6,905 nucleotides of DNA, taken from NCBI GenBank assembly GCA_018818855.1, contig JAHIRI010000005.1, positions 1 to 6,905 on the forward strand, written 5' to 3'. Source of the stretch: Patescibacteria group bacterium. Its GTDB lineage: Bacteria > Patescibacteriota > Patescibacteriia > XYB2-FULL-38-15. The notes beneath the pieces are model-generated. The model saw nothing but the letters and a program-made list of their open reading frames with translations, had not been told where the DNA came from and did not search any database. A program made the position numbers and the translations under genes. Positions 4,887 to 6,905 of this stretch are shown here, one piece after another (position 1 is the stretch's first letter; every line of letters begins with the position of its first letter).

Positions 4887-4917
4887 AAATCCACTCTTTG
4901 AAAACAGAGTGGATTTT
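4887..4917 (+). terminator. Terminator after rpsR
   Basis: Perfect 11-bp stem AAATCCACTCT (4887-4897) with AGAGTGGATTT (4906-4916), 8-nt loop, and a short T-rich 3' side (TTTTGTAAT). The U tract is short (4 T, partly in the stem), so some read-through into epmA is plausible. Confidence 0.75.
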
Positions 4918-4954
4918 GTAATGAAAAGGCAGGTTAGAGAGGAAGGGAAATTTT

Positions 4955-6001
4955 ATGATGTCTCATCGGACAATTTTGAAAGAAGAAAAAGACAGACAAG
5001 ATAGATTTTTTTTAAGAGCAAAAATTATTGCGCTGATTAGGGATTTTTTTTATAAAGAAAAATTTTTGGAAGTAGAAACGCCGAGCCTTGTCAGACTTCC
5101 CGGAATGGAGCCGCACCTTGATCCTATAAAAGTTTCCATGTCGGTGGCAGATGGACGACGCGAGGGTTATCTTGTAACTTCCCCCGAATACGCCATGAAA
5201 AGAATTTTGGCGGCAGGGTTTAAAAAAATTTTTCAGATTTGTAAAAGTTTTCGCGGCGGAGAGGCAATGGATGATTTACATAATTTAGAATTTACTATTT
5301 TGGAGTGGTATAGAGCAAACGCGGATTACAGAGATATTATGAGCGATGTGGAAAATTTAATGATTTATATCGCACATAATCTATTTAGCGGAGCGCGCTT
5401 AAGCTCAAAATATAAAATAAAATATCAGGGCCAAATAATTGATTTGTCCCCGCCCTGGCCGAGATTGACCGTAAGGAGTGTTTTTAAAAATTATGCTAAA
5501 ATGGATTTAGACAAGGCATTAACGCGCGAATCAATAGCTCGACTAGCGGAGAGGAGGGGGTATGTTGTTTCGAAAAATGATAGTTTTGATGATATTTTCT
5601 TTAAAATATTTTTAAGTGAGATCGAGCCGCATTTAGGAAAGGGGAAGCCAATAATACTTTATGACTGGCCGACTCAAATGGCTGCGCTTTCCCGGAAGAA
5701 AAAAAATGATCCGCGGTATGCCGAGAGATTTGAAGTTTATATTGGCGGGTTGGAACTAGGGAATGCTTTTTCGGAATTAGTCGACGCGGACGAACAGCGG
5801 AAACGGCTCATTGCAGAAAGAAATTTGAGGAAAAAATTGGGTAAAGAAATTTATGATATTGATGAGGAATTTTTGGGGGCGCTTAAAAATATGCCTCCTT
5901 CGGGCGGAATTGCCATGGGCGTGGACAGAATGGTAATGTTTTTTACTGACGCTAAAAATATTGATGAGATAATGTTTTTCCCGGCTAAGCAAATTTTTTA
6001 A
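4955..6001 (+). CDS. epmA: EF-P lysyltransferase-like class II synthetase (EpmA/PoxA/GenX)
   Basis: The 348-residue protein is a lysyl-tRNA synthetase-like catalytic domain with no N-terminal anticodon-binding OB domain, as in EpmA (E. coli 325). The N-terminus shows RAKIIALIRDFFYKEKFLEVETPSL (21-45) with class II motif 1, then LVTSPEYAMKRILAAG (73-88). Motif 2 is KSFRGGEAMDDLHNLEFTILEWYR (97-120); family members usually have HNPEF, here HNLEF, with a slightly longer loop. RFEVYIGGLELGNAFSEL (258-275) follows, and motif 3 is GGIAMGVDRMVM. Ala320 in motif 3 sits where E. coli EpmA has Ala298 and LysRS has Gly, the position tied to acceptance of beta-lysine. In E. coli the enzyme attaches (R)-beta-lysine to a Lys of EF-P. 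The next gene, efp, encodes that substrate. The AGAGGAAGGG stretch at 4938-4947 is the only clear Shine-Dalgarno-like sequence in the window and supports ATG 4955 or 4958. Confidence 0.9.
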   Translation: MMSHRTILKEEKDRQDRFFLRAKIIALIRDFFYKEKFLEVETPSLVRLPGMEPHLDPIKVSMSVADGRREGYLVTSPEYAMKRILAAGFKKIFQICKSFRGGEAMDDLHNLEFTILEWYRANADYRDIMSDVENLMIYIAHNLFSGARLSSKYKIKYQGQIIDLSPPWPRLTVRSVFKNYAKMDLDKALTRESIARLAERRGYVVSKNDSFDDIFFKIFLSEIEPHLGKGKPIILYDWPTQMAALSRKKKNDPRYAERFEVYIGGLELGNAFSELVDADEQRKRLIAERNLRKKLGKEIYDIDEEFLGALKNMPPSGGIAMGVDRMVMFFTDAKNIDEIMFFPAKQIF

Positions 6002-6023
6002 TCTATAATGTAAATTTAATTGT

Positions 6024-6590
6024 ATGGCTTCAACACAAGACATTAAAAGAGGAGCGGTAATTTTATGGAAAAACGATCCCCACCTCGTGACAGAATTTGA
6101 GCACATTATGCCGGGCAAGGGTTCTGCTTTTGTGCGTACAAAATTAAAAAATTTAAAAACAGGAAAAGCTTTGGAAAATACTTTTAAGGTGGGAGAAAAA
6201 ATTGATTTAGTTGATTTAGAAAAAAGAAAAGTACAATATCTTTACGCGAGCGGCGATAAGTTTGCTTTTATGGACAACAATACTTATGAACAATTTGAAA
6301 TTGGCGTAGAGGTTTTAGCAGGATTTGAGAAATATTTAAAAGAGGGATTGGAAGTAGTTTTGCTTTTTTCCGACGGGACTCCGATAACCTGTGAATTTCC
6401 CAAAAAAGTTTCATATAAAGTTACAGAAGCGGACCCGGGCGTAAAGGGAGATACTGCTTCCGGACGGGTAACAAAAGAAGTGACTTTTGAAACTGGTTTG
6501 AAAATTCGTGCGCCGCTTTTTATTAAAGAAGGAGACACAGTTATTGTGAATACTGAAACTGGTGATTACGCGGAAAGAGGGACAGAGTAA
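6024..6590 (+). CDS. efp: Translation elongation factor P
   Basis: At 188 residues it matches EF-P length (E. coli 188). The KOW-like domain I (about 1-65) carries the exposed loop PGKGSAF (30-36), with Lys32 at the position of the modified E. coli Lys34. The OB-type domains II and III follow (about 67-188), with the family signatures NTYEQFEI, FPKKVSYKVTEADPGVKGDT and the closing strands VTFETGLKIRAPLFIKEGDTVIVNTETGDYAER. EF-P enters between the P and E sites of ribosomes stalled on consecutive prolines and promotes peptide-bond formation; the Lys-bearing loop reaches the peptidyl-transferase centre. PGKG with EpmA directly upstream predicts lysine-type modification of Lys32. The gene starts 22 nt after epmA, probably in the same transcript, with no Shine-Dalgarno. 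It ends at a hairpin shared with recA. Confidence 0.97.
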   Translation: MASTQDIKRGAVILWKNDPHLVTEFEHIMPGKGSAFVRTKLKNLKTGKALENTFKVGEKIDLVDLEKRKVQYLYASGDKFAFMDNNTYEQFEIGVEVLAGFEKYLKEGLEVVLLFSDGTPITCEFPKKVSYKVTEADPGVKGDTASGRVTKEVTFETGLKIRAPLFIKEGDTVIVNTETGDYAERGTE

Positions 6591-6604
6591 AAATTAGAAA
6601 ATTA

Positions 6605-6636
6605 AAAAACCAGCCGATGAGACTGGTTTTTGTTTT
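6605..6636. terminator. Bidirectional terminator between efp and recA
   Basis: Arms AAAAACCAG (6605-6613) and CTGGTTTTT (6623-6631) pair perfectly over 9 bp around a 9-nt loop. On the plus strand the T run continues as TTTTTGTTTT. On the minus strand the complement of A6604-A6609 gives a T6 run. It separates the converging stops of efp (6590) and recA (6643). Confidence 0.85.
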
Positions 6637-6642
6637 AAGATT

Positions 6643-6905
6643 TCATTCAGTAGCTGTTGTGTTTTCTGCTGTGGCCTGGGATGATTCCATAACTTTTTCC
6701 CGGATTTCTTCCATTAGCTTGGGGCTGTCTTTCAAAAATCTTTTTGCTGTTTCTCGGCCGACGCCAAGTTTTGTTTCGCCGTAGCTGTAGGAATTTCCGT
6801 TCTTGTTTATTACTTTAAAAACTACGGCTGTATCTAGTAAATCTCCAGAAAGAGAAATCCCTTCATTATACATAATATCAAATTCACAAAATCGGAAAGG
6901 CGGAG
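6643..6905 (-). CDS. recA: RecA recombinase, C-terminal 86 residues (5' part outside window)
   Basis: The minus-strand frame is open at the right edge and reads PPFRFCEFDIMYNEG at the border, then GISLSGDLLD, YSYGETKLGVGRETAKRFL. These are the end of the RecA ATPase core and the start of the C-terminal DNA-binding domain. RecA forms filaments on single-stranded DNA for strand exchange and, where an SOS system exists, LexA cleavage. The Met at 6873 is the internal Met of FDIMYNEG, not a start. The tail (about 20 residues after KLMEEIREKV) is Ser/Thr/Ala/Glu-rich and less acidic than in E. coli. The stop is TGA at 6645-6643, which argues against TGA recoding in this genome. Confidence 0.95.
   Translation of the reverse strand, partial: PPFRFCEFDIMYNEGISLSGDLLDTAVVFKVINKNGNSYSYGETKLGVGRETAKRFLKDSPKLMEEIREKVMESSQATAENTTATE

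Noticed and set aside
4955..6001. Housekeeping lysyl-tRNA synthetase
   Set aside because: The N-terminal anticodon-binding OB domain is missing, motif 3 has Ala instead of Gly, and efp is adjacent, all as in EpmA.
6643..6873. Small stand-alone gene starting at the ATG at 6873
   Set aside because: The frame stays open to the window edge and reads PPFRFCEFDIMYNEG, an internal RecA motif; the Met is not a start.
1..6905. CRISPR array, transposase, phage or defence genes
   Set aside because: No spaced direct repeats of CRISPR size, no IS-type terminal repeats and no such proteins; the 7-bp arrays are contiguous and degenerate.
1..6905. Recoded stop codons (TGA as Gly)
   Set aside because: All complete genes close with TAA, recA closes with TGA at the expected C-terminus, and no in-frame TGA interrupts a conserved region.

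Overview
The window looks like a piece of a small, AT-leaning bacterial chromosome, most likely from the Candidate Phyla Radiation (Patescibacteria, Parcubacteria-like). This is inferred from compact genes, almost no Shine-Dalgarno sequences, an rpsF-ssb-rpsR cluster without rplI, a Trm11-like methylase of the type common in these genomes, and TPR protein style. No marker in the window settles the taxonomy. recA ends in TGA and no internal TGA is read through, so there is no sign of the code-25 recoding used by Gracilibacteria.

Layout. (1) 1-861: 3' part of a TPR-repeat protein gene, open at the left edge. (2) 862-1033: a promoter with a palindrome, then tRNA-Ala(GGC), the most unusual item here. 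Its 5' leader and 3' trailer are a gapless 27-nt inverted repeat (25 of 27 positions can pair) that competes directly with the mature acceptor stem, and the tRNA core departs from consensus at 18/55. (3) 1034-2128: ychF, a ribosome-associated P-loop ATPase. It converges on 2231-3460 (minus strand), a COG1041/Trm11-like RNA methylase, with a bidirectional terminator between them. (4) 3461-3690: a divergent intergenic region with one extended -10 promoter in each direction and a GC-rich inverted repeat. (5) 3691-4871: rpsF-ssb-rpsR, closed by a strong hairpin terminator. (6) 4955-6590: epmA-efp, an EF-P lysyltransferase-like enzyme and its substrate EF-P, 22 nt apart. (7) 6605-6905: a terminator shared with the converging 3' end of recA, which is cut by the right edge.

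Theme. Most genes serve translation: tRNA-Ala, YchF, a tRNA-methylase-like protein, bS6, bS18, EF-P and its modifying enzyme. SSB and RecA are the DNA-maintenance genes. epmA-efp suggests that this organism modifies EF-P with a lysine-type group to rescue ribosomes stalled at prolines; the beta-lysine-making partner EpmB is not in view.

Other structure. A degenerate 7-bp tandem repeat family appears twice, once between rpsF and ssb and once inside the methylase reading frame, where it encodes an NYQLPVT-type heptapeptide. No mobile element, CRISPR array, phage gene or defence system was seen. Apart from the tRNA locus and the heptamer repeats, the gene content is ordinary housekeeping.
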